Positions 43,890-54,198 of a DNA stretch of 64,000 nt are shown here, one piece after another. This stretch comes from Alphaproteobacteria bacterium (GTDB lineage: Bacteria > Pseudomonadota > Alphaproteobacteria > SHVP01): positions 202,746 to 266,745 of the forward strand of contig JAVJOO010000003.1 of the NCBI GenBank assembly GCA_040216735.1, written 5' to 3'. The notes beneath the pieces were generated by a model that saw only the letters and a program-made list of their open reading frames with translations, did no database searches and was not told where the DNA came from. Made by a program: the position numbers and the translations under genes. Within the stretch, counting starts at the first letter, position 1. Every line of letters begins with the position of its first letter.

Positions 43890-44614
43890 CCGAAATTGTC
43901 CGGCGGCGGTCGCCGAACTTCGACGCTCGTTCTGGCGTCGTAGACATGATCGTCCTGCATTACACTGGGATGGAAAGCTGCCGAGCGGCATTGGACCGAC
44001 TGTGCGATTCCACCGCAAAGGTGAGTGCGCACTACTTGATCGATGAAGACGGCACGCTCTATGGGCTCGTCGATGAGGCGCACCGCGCCTGGCACGCCGG
44101 TGTGGCGTCCTGGCACGGCGAAACCGACATCAACGGGCGCTCCGTGGGGATCGAATTGGTCAATCCCGGCCACGAGTTCGGCTACCGGGGATTTCCCGAG
44201 GCCCAAATGTCCCGACTAGAAAGTCTGTGCGCGGGCATAATGGATCGGCACGACATATCGGCGGCGCGAGTCCTGGGGCATTCAGATGTCGCGCCGGCAC
44301 GAAAACAAGATCCCGGCGAATTGTTCGAATGGCGCCGTCTTGCGGCCAAAGGCCTTGCCGTGTGGCCCGACCCAGCGCCGGTAGACTCGCTCACTTTGCG
44401 GCTGGGAGATGAAAACGACGATGTTTTCGCCCTGCAAGGGGCGCTCGGTGCGATTGGGTACGGAATAGCCCCCAACGGCGTATTCGGACCTGAGACCGAA
44501 GCTGTCGTGACCGCCTTCCAACGCCGCTACCGGCAGGCACTGGTCGACGGGATCGCGGATCCCGAAACCCGTTCCATGGTGAACGGTCTCATGCTGCTCT
44601 TCGTTGACGTCTGA
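43886..44614 (+). CDS. N-acetylmuramoyl-L-alanine amidase with peptidoglycan-binding domain
   Basis: The start is TTG 43886, overlapping the EamA stop, with AGAAGG (43873-43878) 7 nt upstream; the product is 242 residues. The Amidase_2 domain has zinc ligand His in MIVLHYTGM, WHAGVASWHG, INGRSVGIELVNPGHEFGYR, and VLGHSDVAPARKQDPGELF carrying the second zinc His and Asp. A PG_binding_1 repeat closes the protein (LQGALGAIGYGIAPNGVFGP). It resembles AmiD and cleaves the stem peptide from muramic acid in recycling or remodelling. No signal peptide is evident, suggesting an AmpD-like cytoplasmic role or non-classical export. Confidence 0.9.
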   Translation: MTEIVRRRSPNFDARSGVVDMIVLHYTGMESCRAALDRLCDSTAKVSAHYLIDEDGTLYGLVDEAHRAWHAGVASWHGETDINGRSVGIELVNPGHEFGYRGFPEAQMSRLESLCAGIMDRHDISAARVLGHSDVAPARKQDPGELFEWRRLAAKGLAVWPDPAPVDSLTLRLGDENDDVFALQGALGAIGYGIAPNGVFGPETEAVVTAFQRRYRQALVDGIADPETRSMVNGLMLLFVDV

Positions 44615-44632
44615 GCCTGGTGCACTACGTTA

Positions 44633-45022
<390 letters not shown>

Positions 45023-45355
45023 AAGAAAAGAACAAAAAGAGAACAAATGTTCGGGGGCCGGGCAAGACACCGATTTGCTAGGGTGCATCCGATTACTCCC
45101 GAAGTGAACATACCGCGAACACAATGCTGCCCGATTGCATTGTTAATGGAAGGTTGGTTGGTGAACCTCGACGGATCGACGTCGATTCACCTGAAGTATC
45201 GTCGGTGCAGTACTTCATAACCCACCGGAATTACTTGCAATTCCATTGACGCCCATAGAATGGCATGATATCCCATCTTGTCCCAATGGCCGATCTAGGC
45301 CAACTCATGGCGGGGTCGGTTTGGGACGCTGGGAGAGGTTTTCGGGGAGGCAGCG
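45023..45355. other. 333-bp region between rnpB and mraZ; dcw promoter region
   Basis: No gene is seen. The segment after rnpB is locally A-rich (GAAAAGAACAAAAAGAGAAC). A hairpin GTGAA..TCGAC / GTCGA.TTCAC spans about 45160-45190. The last 110 bp hold the likely main dcw promoter and MraZ boxes. GGGGAGG (45344-45350) is the mraZ ribosome-binding site. Confidence 0.6.
45246..45285 (+). promoter_or_regulatory. dcw promoter with MraZ boxes in reverse orientation
   Basis: TTGACG (45246-45251) with a 17-bp spacer to TATCCC (45269-45274) is a plausible promoter. On the complement, TGGGA occurs at 45281-45285 and 45271-45275, TGGGC at 45251-45255, and a degenerate TGCCA at 45261-45265. These are four pentamers at an exact 10-bp period. 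E. coli MraZ binds TGGGN repeats separated by 5 nt, so this array overlapping the promoter is a strong candidate autorepression site. Confidence 0.6.
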
Positions 45356-45832
45356 GTGGCGCTGTTCCTGTCCACATTCGTGAATAAGGTTGATCGCAAG
45401 GGGCGGGTTTCCGTGCCTGCGACTTTCCGTACCGTGCTGTCTCAGCAGTCGTTCTCCGGTGTGGTCGCGTTTCCCTCTTTGGTTTATGCCGCGGTCGAAG
45501 GAAGCGGCATCGATCGTTTCGAGCGTTTGGCCGAAGGGATCGACGATCTCAATCCGTTTAGCGACGAACACGACGATTTCTCCAAGGCAATCTTCGGCAA
45601 GGCGCATCAACTCCCGTTCGACGGCGAAGGCCGAATCATTCTCCCCGAAACATTGCTCGCCCACGCTGGAATCACCGAGCACGCTGCCTTCGTCGGTCAG
45701 GGCCGCCGCTTCCAAATCTGGGAGCCAGAATCGTTTGCCCGCCACGAAGCCGAAGCGGTAGAGCGTGCGAAGCGCGATCGCGCGTCGCTTCGCCTAGCGG
45801 CTCCCCCCGGTGGCGGGGATGGGGCCTCCTAA
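45356..45832 (+). CDS. mraZ: Transcriptional regulator MraZ
   Basis: GTG 45356, following GGGGAGG, gives 158 residues. Two AbrB/SpoVT-type DNA-binding repeats are visible: [20 protein letters not shown] (residues about 10-29) and [19 protein letters not shown] (about 84-102). MraZ forms a ring that binds TGGGN repeats and represses its own dcw operon; its partner RsmH is encoded next with a 1-bp overlap (TAATG). It is the first gene of the cluster. The C-terminus is extended with [16 protein letters not shown]. Confidence 0.96.
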   Translation: MALFLSTFVNKVDRKGRVSVPATFRTVLSQQSFSGVVAFPSLVYAAVEGSGIDRFERLAEGIDDLNPFSDEHDDFSKAIFGKAHQLPFDGEGRIILPETLLAHAGITEHAAFVGQGRRFQIWEPESFARHEAEAVERAKRDRASLRLAAPPGGGDGAS

Positions 45833-46803
45833 TGGAGTCGGAACGGGCTACCTATTCGCATGTGCCCGTGATGGTGTCCGAAGTCTGCGCAGCCATCACA
45901 CCGGTCGACGGTGAAACCTACGTAGACGGAACGTTTGGCGCTGGCGGCTACGCCCGTGCATTTCTCGATGCCGCGCAATGCCGAGTGTTCGGGATCGACC
46001 GCGATCCGGCAGCAATCGAAAAGGGCAGGGCGCTAGAAGCGCACTACGGCGGACGCCTCACGTTGTTGGAGGGACGTTTCTCCGAAATGAGGTCTTTGCT
46101 CGCGGCGCACGGCGTCGAGTCGGTTGAAGGGGTCGCCCTGGATCTTGGTGTGTCCTCAATGCAAATCGACGATCCCGCGCGGGGGTTTTCCTTCATGCAC
46201 GACGGCCCGCTCGACATGCGCATGGGCGGCACCGGGCCGACCGCGGCCGACGTTGTCAACCGAGAACAAGAGCAGACATTGGCCGACATCATCTATCGGT
46301 TTGGCGAAGAGCGGCGATCGCGCCGCATCGCCCACGCGATTGTCGAGCGTCGCGCCGAAGCGCCGATCACAACGACGGGGCGCCTAGCCGAGATCGTTGC
46401 CCGAGCGGTGCCGGGCGAACGGGGCCGCATTCATCCCGCGACCCGGACATTTCAAGCACTACGCATCTACGTCAACGAAGAATTGGGGTCCGACGGTGAA
46501 TTGGAGGCCGGTCTGGCCGCGGTCGAGTGCGCGCTCGCCCCAGGCGGACGGTTGGCAGTTGTTTCCTTCCACTCCCTGGAGGACCGCGCGGTAAAGGGCT
46601 TTCTGCGCAATCGAAGTGGCCACTCCGATCCGGATGCCAATCGCCACCTGCCGCCTTTCGCTGCACCGGTTCCCGCGACGTTCATCTCCAAGCCCTTGCG
46701 CAAACCGAGCGACGCCGAGGTTGCGCGCAATCCTCGGGCGCGGTCGGCGCGCCTGCGCAGTGCGGTTCGGACGGCGACGCCATGTACGGGAGCACCGTCA
46801 TGA
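45832..46803 (+). CDS. rsmH: 16S rRNA m4C1402 N4-methyltransferase RsmH
   Basis: The 323-residue enzyme has [20 protein letters not shown], motif [31 protein letters not shown], the [20 protein letters not shown] block, and [16 protein letters not shown] near the C-terminus. It N4-methylates C1402 of 16S rRNA in the decoding centre and is conserved at this dcw position. Its TGA overlaps the ftsL ATG (46800-46803). Confidence 0.97.
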   Translation: MESERATYSHVPVMVSEVCAAITPVDGETYVDGTFGAGGYARAFLDAAQCRVFGIDRDPAAIEKGRALEAHYGGRLTLLEGRFSEMRSLLAAHGVESVEGVALDLGVSSMQIDDPARGFSFMHDGPLDMRMGGTGPTAADVVNREQEQTLADIIYRFGEERRSRRIAHAIVERRAEAPITTTGRLAEIVARAVPGERGRIHPATRTFQALRIYVNEELGSDGELEAGLAAVECALAPGGRLAVVSFHSLEDRAVKGFLRNRSGHSDPDANRHLPPFAAPVPATFISKPLRKPSDAEVARNPRARSARLRSAVRTATPCTGAPS

Positions 46804-47126
46804 TTCGTCCGTCCTTGGCCATCGGGTTGATTTTGCTTGCGGTCATGGTAACCGGGCTCTTTGAGCTCAAGTACGAGGTCCGCGATCTCAGCCAGCAAAA
46901 AGAACTGCTGCACAAAAAGATCGCCGAAGAGCAGGAGACGTTACGCGTCCTTCACGCGGAATGGAGTTTTCTCAATCAACCGGAACGCATTCAGGCGTTG
47001 GTTGCACGCTACCTCGACTTAGGCACGCCGACTGCTTCGCAGGTTGGCGGTCTTGAGCGAATTCCACTGCGCCCCCGCGACAACGAACTGGCCCAGGCCG
47101 GTTCCGATGCCGGACGCACGCGATGA
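46800..47126 (+). CDS. ftsL: Cell division protein FtsL
   Basis: ATG 46800 (ATGA overlap with rsmH) gives 108 residues; an ATG at 46782 would add six. The protein has a short cytoplasmic tail, one transmembrane helix ([18 protein letters not shown], about 5-22) and a periplasmic coiled coil (about 26-60; [20 protein letters not shown]), then [20 protein letters not shown]. FtsL joins FtsB and FtsQ to activate FtsWI. The sequence is poorly conserved, so the call rests on topology and position. ATGA overlap with ftsI follows. Confidence 0.9.
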   Translation: MIRPSLAIGLILLAVMVTGLFELKYEVRDLSQQKELLHKKIAEEQETLRVLHAEWSFLNQPERIQALVARYLDLGTPTASQVGGLERIPLRPRDNELAQAGSDAGRTR

Positions 47127-48826
47127 GCGCGCGTGAAGACCAGTACGACCGGCGGCGCGGCTTACGCCGTCTCGTCCAGCTCGATGGCGTTGCCAAGCAA
47201 GCGCTGGACACCGGGCACATCCGTTTGATCGCAATCGCGGCAGGTTTTGCGTTGTGTTTCCTGGTGATTGCCGGGCGATTGATCGGTCTGGCCGCACTTG
47301 CGCCTAGTCCTGACAGCGCGGCGCTTCCGGCTGAGGCTCGCCAGCAGCACACCGAACGTGCCGAAATCTCCGACCGGAACGGCGTCCTTTTGGCCGGCAA
47401 TGTTCGCGGCGTTTCTCTGTTCGCTAATCCGCGCAAGGTTCTGGACCCAGCACAAGCGGCGGTAAAGCTTGCGTCGGTGTTGTCTGACCAGGACACCGAG
47501 AAATTGTCCGGGGCGCTTTCCTCGGATCGCTCGTTTGTTTGGATCAAACGGCATCTCAGTCCGCGTCAGCAGGACGCGGTGAACCGGCTCGGCATTCCGG
47601 GGCTCGGGTTTGCCGAAGAGGAGCGCCGTGTGTACCCCCAAGGTCCGCTCGCCGCGCACGTTGTCGGGTTTACCGGCGTCGACAGCGATGGGCTGGTCGG
47701 GATCGAAAAGGGTATGGACGGGGATCTAGCGACCGGGCGATCGGTCGCGCTTAGCATCGATGTACGTGTGCAGCACGCGCTCCGTGCCGAACTCCGTGCC
47801 AGCGTCGAAGAATTTCAGGCCATCGGCGCGACCGCGGTCGTCATGGACGTCCATAGCGGCGAAGTCGTCGGCATGGTCTCACTCCCGGACTTCGACCCTG
47901 GCGCTCGGGAAAGCGTTTCGGCCGATAGCTTGTTCAACCGGGCGACGTTGGGCGTTTATGAAATGGGGTCGACGTTCAAAACGTTCAACACCGCGGCAGC
48001 TCTCGAATATGGCTCCGCTGGGTTGGCCGACACCTACGATGCCAGCAAACCGCTGCGTGTCGCGCGGTTCTTCATCAACGACGACCACGCCAAGAACCGG
48101 TGGCTCACGGTAGCGGAGATATTTCAGTATTCCTCTAACATCGGTAGCGCGCGCATGGCGCTCGATGTGGGCGGTGAGAAGCAACGCGCTTTCCTGAAGT
48201 CGCTGGGGTTACTAGACCGCCCGAACATTGAAATTCCCGAGGTGGGCGCGCCGATGCTCCCGACTCCGTGGCGGGAAATCAGCACGATGACTGTCGCCTA
48301 CGGGCACGGTATCGCGGTCAGTCCACTACAGATGGCGACCGCTTACAGCATTGTTGTGAACGGCGGCTTCGCGGTTGCGCCGACGCTTATCAAACGGAAC
48401 GCGGGGGATCGCGGGGTGCAACCGCAGATCATTTCCGCCCAGACGTCACAGTCGATGCGCGAACTCCTGAGTTTGGTCGTCGAAGACGGCACCGGCAAAC
48501 AAGCCGCGGCACAGGGCTATCTAGTGGGCGGCAAGACCGGCACCGCTGAAAAGGCCGGCGTTGGCGGTTATCGCCGGAAGGCGTTGCTGTCGTCATTCGT
48601 GGCGGCATTTCCAATCGACGATCCTAGGTATGTCGTTTTCGTCGCGCTTGACGAGCCCAAGGGGACCAAGCGGACATTCAATTATGCAACGGCCGGTTGG
48701 ACCGCCGCTCCGGCGGCAGGCCGTATTGTGAATCGGATCGCACCGCTCCTCGGCGTTGCGCCGGCACGCCCTCCCGCGGAGGTTCGTGGCGAGTCGCTTT
48801 TTGTATCTGCTCGGCAGGGACGCTGA
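47123..48826 (+). CDS. ftsI: Septal peptidoglycan transpeptidase FtsI (PBP3)
   Basis: The 567-residue class B PBP has a transmembrane anchor at about 34-57, a PBP dimerisation domain (RAEISDRNGVLLAGNVRGVS, then FAEEERRVYPQGPLAAHVVG), and a transpeptidase domain. The catalytic motifs are Ser283-T-F-Lys286, Ser337-S-Asn339 and Lys471-Thr-Gly-Thr. It cross-links septal peptidoglycan with FtsW. It shares a 4-bp overlap with ftsL and a 1-bp TGATG overlap with murE. Confidence 0.97.
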   Translation: MSAREDQYDRRRGLRRLVQLDGVAKQALDTGHIRLIAIAAGFALCFLVIAGRLIGLAALAPSPDSAALPAEARQQHTERAEISDRNGVLLAGNVRGVSLFANPRKVLDPAQAAVKLASVLSDQDTEKLSGALSSDRSFVWIKRHLSPRQQDAVNRLGIPGLGFAEEERRVYPQGPLAAHVVGFTGVDSDGLVGIEKGMDGDLATGRSVALSIDVRVQHALRAELRASVEEFQAIGATAVVMDVHSGEVVGMVSLPDFDPGARESVSADSLFNRATLGVYEMGSTFKTFNTAAALEYGSAGLADTYDASKPLRVARFFINDDHAKNRWLTVAEIFQYSSNIGSARMALDVGGEKQRAFLKSLGLLDRPNIEIPEVGAPMLPTPWREISTMTVAYGHGIAVSPLQMATAYSIVVNGGFAVAPTLIKRNAGDRGVQPQIISAQTSQSMRELLSLVVEDGTGKQAAAQGYLVGGKTGTAEKAGVGGYRRKALLSSFVAAFPIDDPRYVVFVALDEPKGTKRTFNYATAGWTAAPAAGRIVNRIAPLLGVAPARPPAEVRGESLFVSARQGR

Positions 48827-50280
48827 TGCGCCTGTCCGACCTTACCGGATCGAACGGTCGCGCCTCGCGGATCGAAGTTGCGGGGATCACGGCCGATAGT
48901 CGCGCTGTCTTGCCCGGCTATCTCTTTGCAGCCCTCCAGGGACTGCGCGCCGACGGCACGCAGTTCATTCCCGATGCCATCAAGCAAGGGGCCGTTGCGG
49001 TTCTCGCGGCCAAGGGAACTGCAATCGATGCCGGCGAGGTGTTCGTCGTTTCGGATGACAACCCGCGACGGCAGCTCGCGCTGATGGCTGCGAGATTCTA
49101 TCCGCGTCAGCCCGAAACGATCGTTGCGGTGACCGGAACGAACGGTAAGACATCGACAGCTGAGTTCGCTGCACAAATATGGAAACGCTTGGGTCATAGC
49201 GGCGGCAGTCTCGGGACGCTGGGTTTACGTACCGCGCTTGGTTCCAGTGAAGGTAATCTGACTACACCGGACCCGGTGACCCTCCATCAGAGCCTCGATC
49301 GCCTCGCTCGCGAGGGAATCGAGCACTTGGCGATGGAGGCTTCCAGTCACGGTCTGGATCAGTATCGGCTGGACGGGGTTCGCGTGTCGGCTGCTGCCTT
49401 TACCAATATCAGTCATGATCATCTTGACTATCACGGGTCGCAAGAGGCGTATCTCGCGGCCAAGTTGCGATTGTTCACCGAGGTCATGCCCGAGGGCGGT
49501 ATCGCGGTGCTAAATGCCGACGTGCCGGAGTTCGAGACCATTCGCGCGGCATGCGTCGGCCGGCGCCAGCTCGTTTTGACCTATGGAGCGGCGGCGGCGG
49601 CAGATTTCAGATTGATTGCCGCGGACCCGGGTCCGTGTGGGCAGACCGTCGAGATTGCTGTCCAGGGCGCCGTCCACCGGGTTCTGCTGCCGCTCTACGG
49701 GTCGTTCCAAGCGGAAAACGCCTTGGCGGCGTTGGCCTTAGTTATTGCCACCGGCGCGGATCGTGCCGCTGCGGTCGATGCGTTGGGTCACTTGAAGGGC
49801 GTTACCGGGCGGGCGCAACTTGTCGAGGAGTTGAGCAGCCGCGCCAAGATATTTGTCGACTACGCACACACGCCGGATGCTTTGACCCATGTGTTGTTGG
49901 CATTGAGGCCGCACACCAAGGGCAAGCTAGTTCTCGTATTCGGTTGCGGTGGCAATCGCGACAAAGCCAAGCGACCTGAAATGGGCCGAATCGCCGCTCA
50001 GCTTGCAGACGTGGTCATCGTCACTGATGACAATCCGCGCGACGAAGATCCCGCCTCGATCCGTAGCGAGATAAGGGCATCCTGTCCGGACGCAGAAGAC
50101 ATCCCGAGTCGAAGTCGGGCGATCGCCCGGGGCATTGCGCTGCTCGAACCAGGAGACCTGTTGGTCGTTGCTGGCAAGGGCCATGAAACCGGTCAAATCG
50201 TCGGCGGTCGCGTGCTGCCCTTCGACGATACCGCGGTCATTCGCAAAGCGATTCTCGATCGCGGAAGGAAGCAGGCATGA
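48826..50280 (+). CDS. murE: UDP-MurNAc-tripeptide synthetase (meso-DAP ligase) MurE
   Basis: ATG 48826 overlaps the ftsI stop; 484 residues. The P-loop is GTNGKTS (104-110); other motifs are ITADSRAVLPGYLFAALQG, MEASSHGLDQYRLDGV and FVDYAHTPDALTHVL. The DNPR motif at 402-405 indicates meso-diaminopimelate specificity, as in other Gram-negatives. It adds mDAP to UDP-MurNAc-L-Ala-D-Glu in the cytoplasm. The stop overlaps the murF ATG by 4 bp. Confidence 0.97.
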   Translation: MRLSDLTGSNGRASRIEVAGITADSRAVLPGYLFAALQGLRADGTQFIPDAIKQGAVAVLAAKGTAIDAGEVFVVSDDNPRRQLALMAARFYPRQPETIVAVTGTNGKTSTAEFAAQIWKRLGHSGGSLGTLGLRTALGSSEGNLTTPDPVTLHQSLDRLAREGIEHLAMEASSHGLDQYRLDGVRVSAAAFTNISHDHLDYHGSQEAYLAAKLRLFTEVMPEGGIAVLNADVPEFETIRAACVGRRQLVLTYGAAAAADFRLIAADPGPCGQTVEIAVQGAVHRVLLPLYGSFQAENALAALALVIATGADRAAAVDALGHLKGVTGRAQLVEELSSRAKIFVDYAHTPDALTHVLLALRPHTKGKLVLVFGCGGNRDKAKRPEMGRIAAQLADVVIVTDDNPRDEDPASIRSEIRASCPDAEDIPSRSRAIARGIALLEPGDLLVVAGKGHETGQIVGGRVLPFDDTAVIRKAILDRGRKQA

Positions 50281-51716
50281 CCGCGCAGTCCCCTTCGCCT
50301 CTGTGGACCGACCTGGAGGTCGTGGCGGCGACGGCTGGGGCTGCGTCCGGCGCGCTAGGCTGGTGTGCCACAGGCGTCTCGATCGATAGCCGGACGGTCC
50401 AGGCTGGCGATCTCTTTGTGGCGATCGCTGGGCCCCAACACGACGGTCATCGCTTTGTCGCGGAAGCTTTGCAAAGGGGTGCAGTCGCAGCAATGGTCGC
50501 GCGTGGCTATGCCGCGCCGTCCGCCGATGCATCTTTGGTGCGCGTAGACGATCCGCTAGCTGGCTTGCGTCAGCTCGGTGTTGCGGCTCGCGCGCGCATG
50601 CGAGGTACCGTCGTCGCGGTCACCGGCAGTGTCGGCAAGACCGGTACGAAAGAAGCGTTGCGAGCTGCGCTAGCGCGCCAGAAGCCGACCCATGCCAGCA
50701 GGGCAAGTTTCAACAATCACTGGGGCGTACCGCTCAGCCTTGCGCGGATGCCGCGCGAAAGCGGCTACGGAGTCTTCGAAATCGGCATGAATCATGCCGG
50801 CGAAATCGGCCCGCTGTCGCGTCTTGTCCGCCCCCATGCCGCGGTCGTTACGACGGTCGAGCCGGTGCATCTTGAGTTCTTCGATTCGGTCACCGGAATC
50901 GCGGATGCCAAGGCTGAAATCTTTGAGGGCCTCGAGCCGAACGGTACCGCGATTCTCAATCGCGACAATCCCTATTTCGACCGGTTGGCCGCTGCGGCGC
51001 TTAAGTCGGGGGCGGGACACATTGTTGGCTTCGGCGAGGCGGAGGCTGCCGAGGTGCGTCTAATAAAAGCGGCAATGACGGAGCAGTGTACCTGCATCTC
51101 TGCCGATATTTGTGGTCAACCGATGACCTACAAAGTTGGTGCGCCGGGCCGCCACTGGGCGCTCAATAGCCTCGCTGTTCTGGCCGCCGTAAACGCGATA
51201 GGCGCAGACTTGGGACTTGCAGGGCTGGCGCTCGCCGCACTGTCGCCGCCCGAAGGGCGCGGCGCACGCACGGAGATCGTGTTGCGGGACGGGACGTTCT
51301 TGATAATCGACGAGAGCTACAACGCCAATCCGGCGTCTATGCGCGCCGCGATTGAGTTATTGGGCGGTTCGCCGGTAGCGCAGGCGGGGCGCCGCGTTGC
51401 CGTTCTCGGCGACATGCTTGAGATGGGAGCGGAGAGCCCGGCGTTCCATGCTGCGTTGGCGCCACTCGTTGAGGCGGCGCGGATCGACCGTGTCTATTGC
51501 TGCGGTCTCAACATGAAGGCGTTGGCCGACGCGTTACCAACCGCGACGCTGGGCGGATGGGCGGAGGACTCCGAACGCCTATCGCCCGCGGTCCTTGCCG
51601 CAGTCCAACCGGGCGATGTGTTCATGGTGAAGGGGTCGCTGGGCAGCCGTATGGCGCCAATCGTTCAGTCCCTCAAAGCGCTCGACCGCACTCCGCGTCG
51701 GGCGAACGGCGGCTAG
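50277..51716 (+). CDS. murF: UDP-MurNAc-tripeptide--D-Ala-D-Ala ligase MurF
   Basis: The 479-residue Mur ligase has [20 protein letters not shown] at the N-terminus, P-loop GSVGKTGT (117-124), [40 protein letters not shown], and [20 protein letters not shown] in the C-terminal half. It joins D-Ala-D-Ala (from Ddl, encoded downstream) to the tripeptide. Two bases separate its stop from the mraY ATG. Confidence 0.97.
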   Translation: MTAQSPSPLWTDLEVVAATAGAASGALGWCATGVSIDSRTVQAGDLFVAIAGPQHDGHRFVAEALQRGAVAAMVARGYAAPSADASLVRVDDPLAGLRQLGVAARARMRGTVVAVTGSVGKTGTKEALRAALARQKPTHASRASFNNHWGVPLSLARMPRESGYGVFEIGMNHAGEIGPLSRLVRPHAAVVTTVEPVHLEFFDSVTGIADAKAEIFEGLEPNGTAILNRDNPYFDRLAAAALKSGAGHIVGFGEAEAAEVRLIKAAMTEQCTCISADICGQPMTYKVGAPGRHWALNSLAVLAAVNAIGADLGLAGLALAALSPPEGRGARTEIVLRDGTFLIIDESYNANPASMRAAIELLGGSPVAQAGRRVAVLGDMLEMGAESPAFHAALAPLVEAARIDRVYCCGLNMKALADALPTATLGGWAEDSERLSPAVLAAVQPGDVFMVKGSLGSRMAPIVQSLKALDRTPRRANGG

Positions 51717-51718
51717 CG

Positions 51719-52807
51719 ATGCTTTACAACCTCCTTGCCCCGCTGGCCGACGATTTTGGGTTATTCAATCTGTTTCGTTTCCTCACTTTTCGGACCGGTG
51801 CAGCCGTCATGACGGCCATGGTCTTGAGTTTCCTACTCGGACCAGGATTGATCCGCTGGTTGCGCAACATGCAGCAAACCGGGCAACCGATTCGCGACGA
51901 TGGTCCAGGTAGCCATCTGATTACCAAGAAGGGCACCCCGACAATGGGGGGGTTCCTCATCCTCCTCAGTTTCGGCGTTTCTACGTTGCTGTGGGCGGAC
52001 CTGCGTAACGGTTTCGTTTGGGCGGCATTGTTGGTCACCCTTGGATTTGGCGCCGTCGGATTCCTCGACGATTACCTCAAGGTTACACGCAAGAGTCACC
52101 ACGGCGTGCCGGGGCGTCTCAAGCTGCTTGCCGAGGTTGCAATCGCGCTGGTTGCGACGATTTGGATTGTGCACCTCATGGGGTCGCCGCTCGATAGCGG
52201 CCTTGCCGTTCCATTTCTTAAAGACGTCCTGCTCAATCTCGGTTGGTTGTTCGTACCGTTTGCGATCTTCGTCATGGTCGGCACATCGAATGCGGTGAAT
52301 CTGACCGACGGTCTCGACGGGTTGGCAATCGTTCCGGTTATGGTGGCAGCTGCGTCGTTTGCGTTGATTGCTTATCTCGTCGGTAACGCTGTCTTCTCCA
52401 CCTATCTCCAAATTCACGGCGTGCCCGGCGCGGGCGAGCTTGCAGTGTTCTGCGGGGCCTTAGTTGGGGCCGGTCTCGGGTTCCTGTGGTTCAACGCACC
52501 GCCGGCCAGTGTCTTCATGGGCGATACCGGCAGTTTGTCGATGGGCGGCGCGCTGGGTGTGGTCGCGGTCATCACCAAGCACGAACTCGTTCTTGGCGTG
52601 ATTGGTGGCCTCTTCGTTCTGGAGACCGTATCGGTCGTTGTCCAAGTCGCGTCGTTCAAACTCACCGGGAAGCGCGTCTTTCGCATGGCGCCTTTGCACC
52701 ATCACTACGAGGAAAAGGGCTGGGCGGAATCGACCATTGTCATCCGGTTCTGGATCATTGCCGTCATCCTTGCGCTTGTTGGTCTGTCCACGTTGAAACT
52801 CAGATGA
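51719..52807 (+). CDS. mraY: Phospho-MurNAc-pentapeptide transferase MraY
   Basis: ATG 51719 gives 362 residues, the usual length, with about ten transmembrane helices. Signature pieces are [20 protein letters not shown] then GGFLIL, the [20 protein letters not shown] loop with the Asp pair, [33 protein letters not shown], and [20 protein letters not shown]. It makes lipid I from UDP-MurNAc-pentapeptide and undecaprenyl phosphate. ATGA overlap with murD. Confidence 0.98.
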   Translation: MLYNLLAPLADDFGLFNLFRFLTFRTGAAVMTAMVLSFLLGPGLIRWLRNMQQTGQPIRDDGPGSHLITKKGTPTMGGFLILLSFGVSTLLWADLRNGFVWAALLVTLGFGAVGFLDDYLKVTRKSHHGVPGRLKLLAEVAIALVATIWIVHLMGSPLDSGLAVPFLKDVLLNLGWLFVPFAIFVMVGTSNAVNLTDGLDGLAIVPVMVAAASFALIAYLVGNAVFSTYLQIHGVPGAGELAVFCGALVGAGLGFLWFNAPPASVFMGDTGSLSMGGALGVVAVITKHELVLGVIGGLFVLETVSVVVQVASFKLTGKRVFRMAPLHHHYEEKGWAESTIVIRFWIIAVILALVGLSTLKLR

Positions 52808-54198
52808 TTGCGCTTCCGACATATGCTGGACGCACTGTTGCCGTCTTCGGTCTCGCCCGGAGTGGCGCGGCAGCGGTGCGTGCGCTCACGAAATCCGGCG
52901 CCAAAGTCGTCGCATGGGATGACAACGAAAACAGGCGCAACGAAAACGCCGGGGCAGGAGTCCTGCTTACGAACCTTAGTGAATGTCATTTTGACAACAT
53001 CGATGCATTGGTTCTCAGCCCCGGCGTCCCCTTCACCCATCCAGAGCCCCATCCTGTGGTGCGTAAGGCCCAAGCGGCCGGCGTGCCCGTGATCGGCGAC
53101 GTCGAGTTGTTCGCGACTGCGGGGACAATCGCGAGCCTCGTCGCCATCACCGGCACCAACGGTAAGTCGACGACGACGGCTTTGATCGGTCACTTGCTCG
53201 GTACTTCGGGACGGTCGGTCTCGGTGGGCGGCAACATCGGACGCCCCGTACTCGACTTCGAACCGCTTGGCGCGACGGGCACCTATGTCGTCGAGTTGTC
53301 GTCCTATCAAATCGATCTTGCGCCCTCGCTAGTGTGCGACGTGGCGGTCCTGATCAATATCAGCAGCGATCACCTCGACCGGCACGGCGACATGGCCGGC
53401 TACGTTGCGGTCAAACGCCGAATCTTCAATGGCCAGAGCGGCGGCCAGACGGCGATCGTCGGCGTCGACGACGAATATTGCCGCGCAACCTATCGGTCGC
53501 TCAAGGACCAGGGCCAACAGAACGTAATTCCTGTTGCGGTCGGACGGGTGCTCGATGACGGTGTCTCTGTCGAAGACGGTATCCTCTACGACCGGATCGA
53601 CGGCGACCGTGAGACGATCTGCCTCGACGGCATCAAGACTCTCCGTGGCGGGCACAACTGGCAGAATGTGGCCGCGGCCTACGGTGCGGCGCGGTCGGTC
53701 GGACTGACCCGCGATGAAATCGCGGGGGCGCTGCCGAGTTTCCCTGGCCTCGCTCACAGGATGGAAAGTCTCGGTGAAATCGCCGGTGCCGAGTACATCA
53801 ACGACAGCAAAGCAACGAACGCGGACGCAGCGGCGCGCGCCCTAGCGGCATTTGACGAGATCTATTGGATCGCCGGGGGACGGCCTAAGGCGGGCGGCTA
53901 CGGTGCGATAGAACCCTTCCTGCCGCATGTACGCGTGGCGTACTTGATCGGTGAAGCGGCCCTTGAGATGGCGGTCGCATTTGCGCCGCACACCACGGTC
54001 GTCCGGTCCGAGACACTGGATCGAGCGCTCGCTGCGGCTTCACGTGACGCTCGCAACGCCGCCTCGGATGGACGGCGCCCTGTGGTTCTGCTCTCCCCGG
54101 CCTGCGCGTCGTTCGACCAGTTTCGCGACTTCGAAGCGCGCGGCGATGCATTTCGAGATTTGGTGGCGCGCCAAGCGCCGACGGGCGGCGCCGCATGA
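52804..54198 (+). CDS. murD: UDP-MurNAc-L-alanine--D-glutamate ligase MurD
   Basis: ATG 52804 overlaps the mraY stop; 464 residues. The N-terminal Rossmann-like domain has [18 protein letters not shown] and [19 protein letters not shown]; the P-loop is GTNGKSTT (117-124); then [20 protein letters not shown] and [40 protein letters not shown] lies in the C-terminal domain, where Gly-Gly-Arg-Pro replaces the commoner GGxxKG. It adds D-Glu to UDP-MurNAc-L-Ala. ATGA overlap with ftsW. Confidence 0.97.
   Translation: MIALPTYAGRTVAVFGLARSGAAAVRALTKSGAKVVAWDDNENRRNENAGAGVLLTNLSECHFDNIDALVLSPGVPFTHPEPHPVVRKAQAAGVPVIGDVELFATAGTIASLVAITGTNGKSTTTALIGHLLGTSGRSVSVGGNIGRPVLDFEPLGATGTYVVELSSYQIDLAPSLVCDVAVLINISSDHLDRHGDMAGYVAVKRRIFNGQSGGQTAIVGVDDEYCRATYRSLKDQGQQNVIPVAVGRVLDDGVSVEDGILYDRIDGDRETICLDGIKTLRGGHNWQNVAAAYGAARSVGLTRDEIAGALPSFPGLAHRMESLGEIAGAEYINDSKATNADAAARALAAFDEIYWIAGGRPKAGGYGAIEPFLPHVRVAYLIGEAALEMAVAFAPHTTVVRSETLDRALAAASRDARNAASDGRRPVVLLSPACASFDQFRDFEARGDAFRDLVARQAPTGGAA

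Noticed and set aside
45322-45334. Two plus-strand TGGGA words just before mraZ as MraZ boxes
   Set aside because: Their start-to-start spacing is 8 bp, not the 10 bp expected, and the second blends into the purine-rich ribosome-binding region. The reverse array at 45251-45285 fits better.
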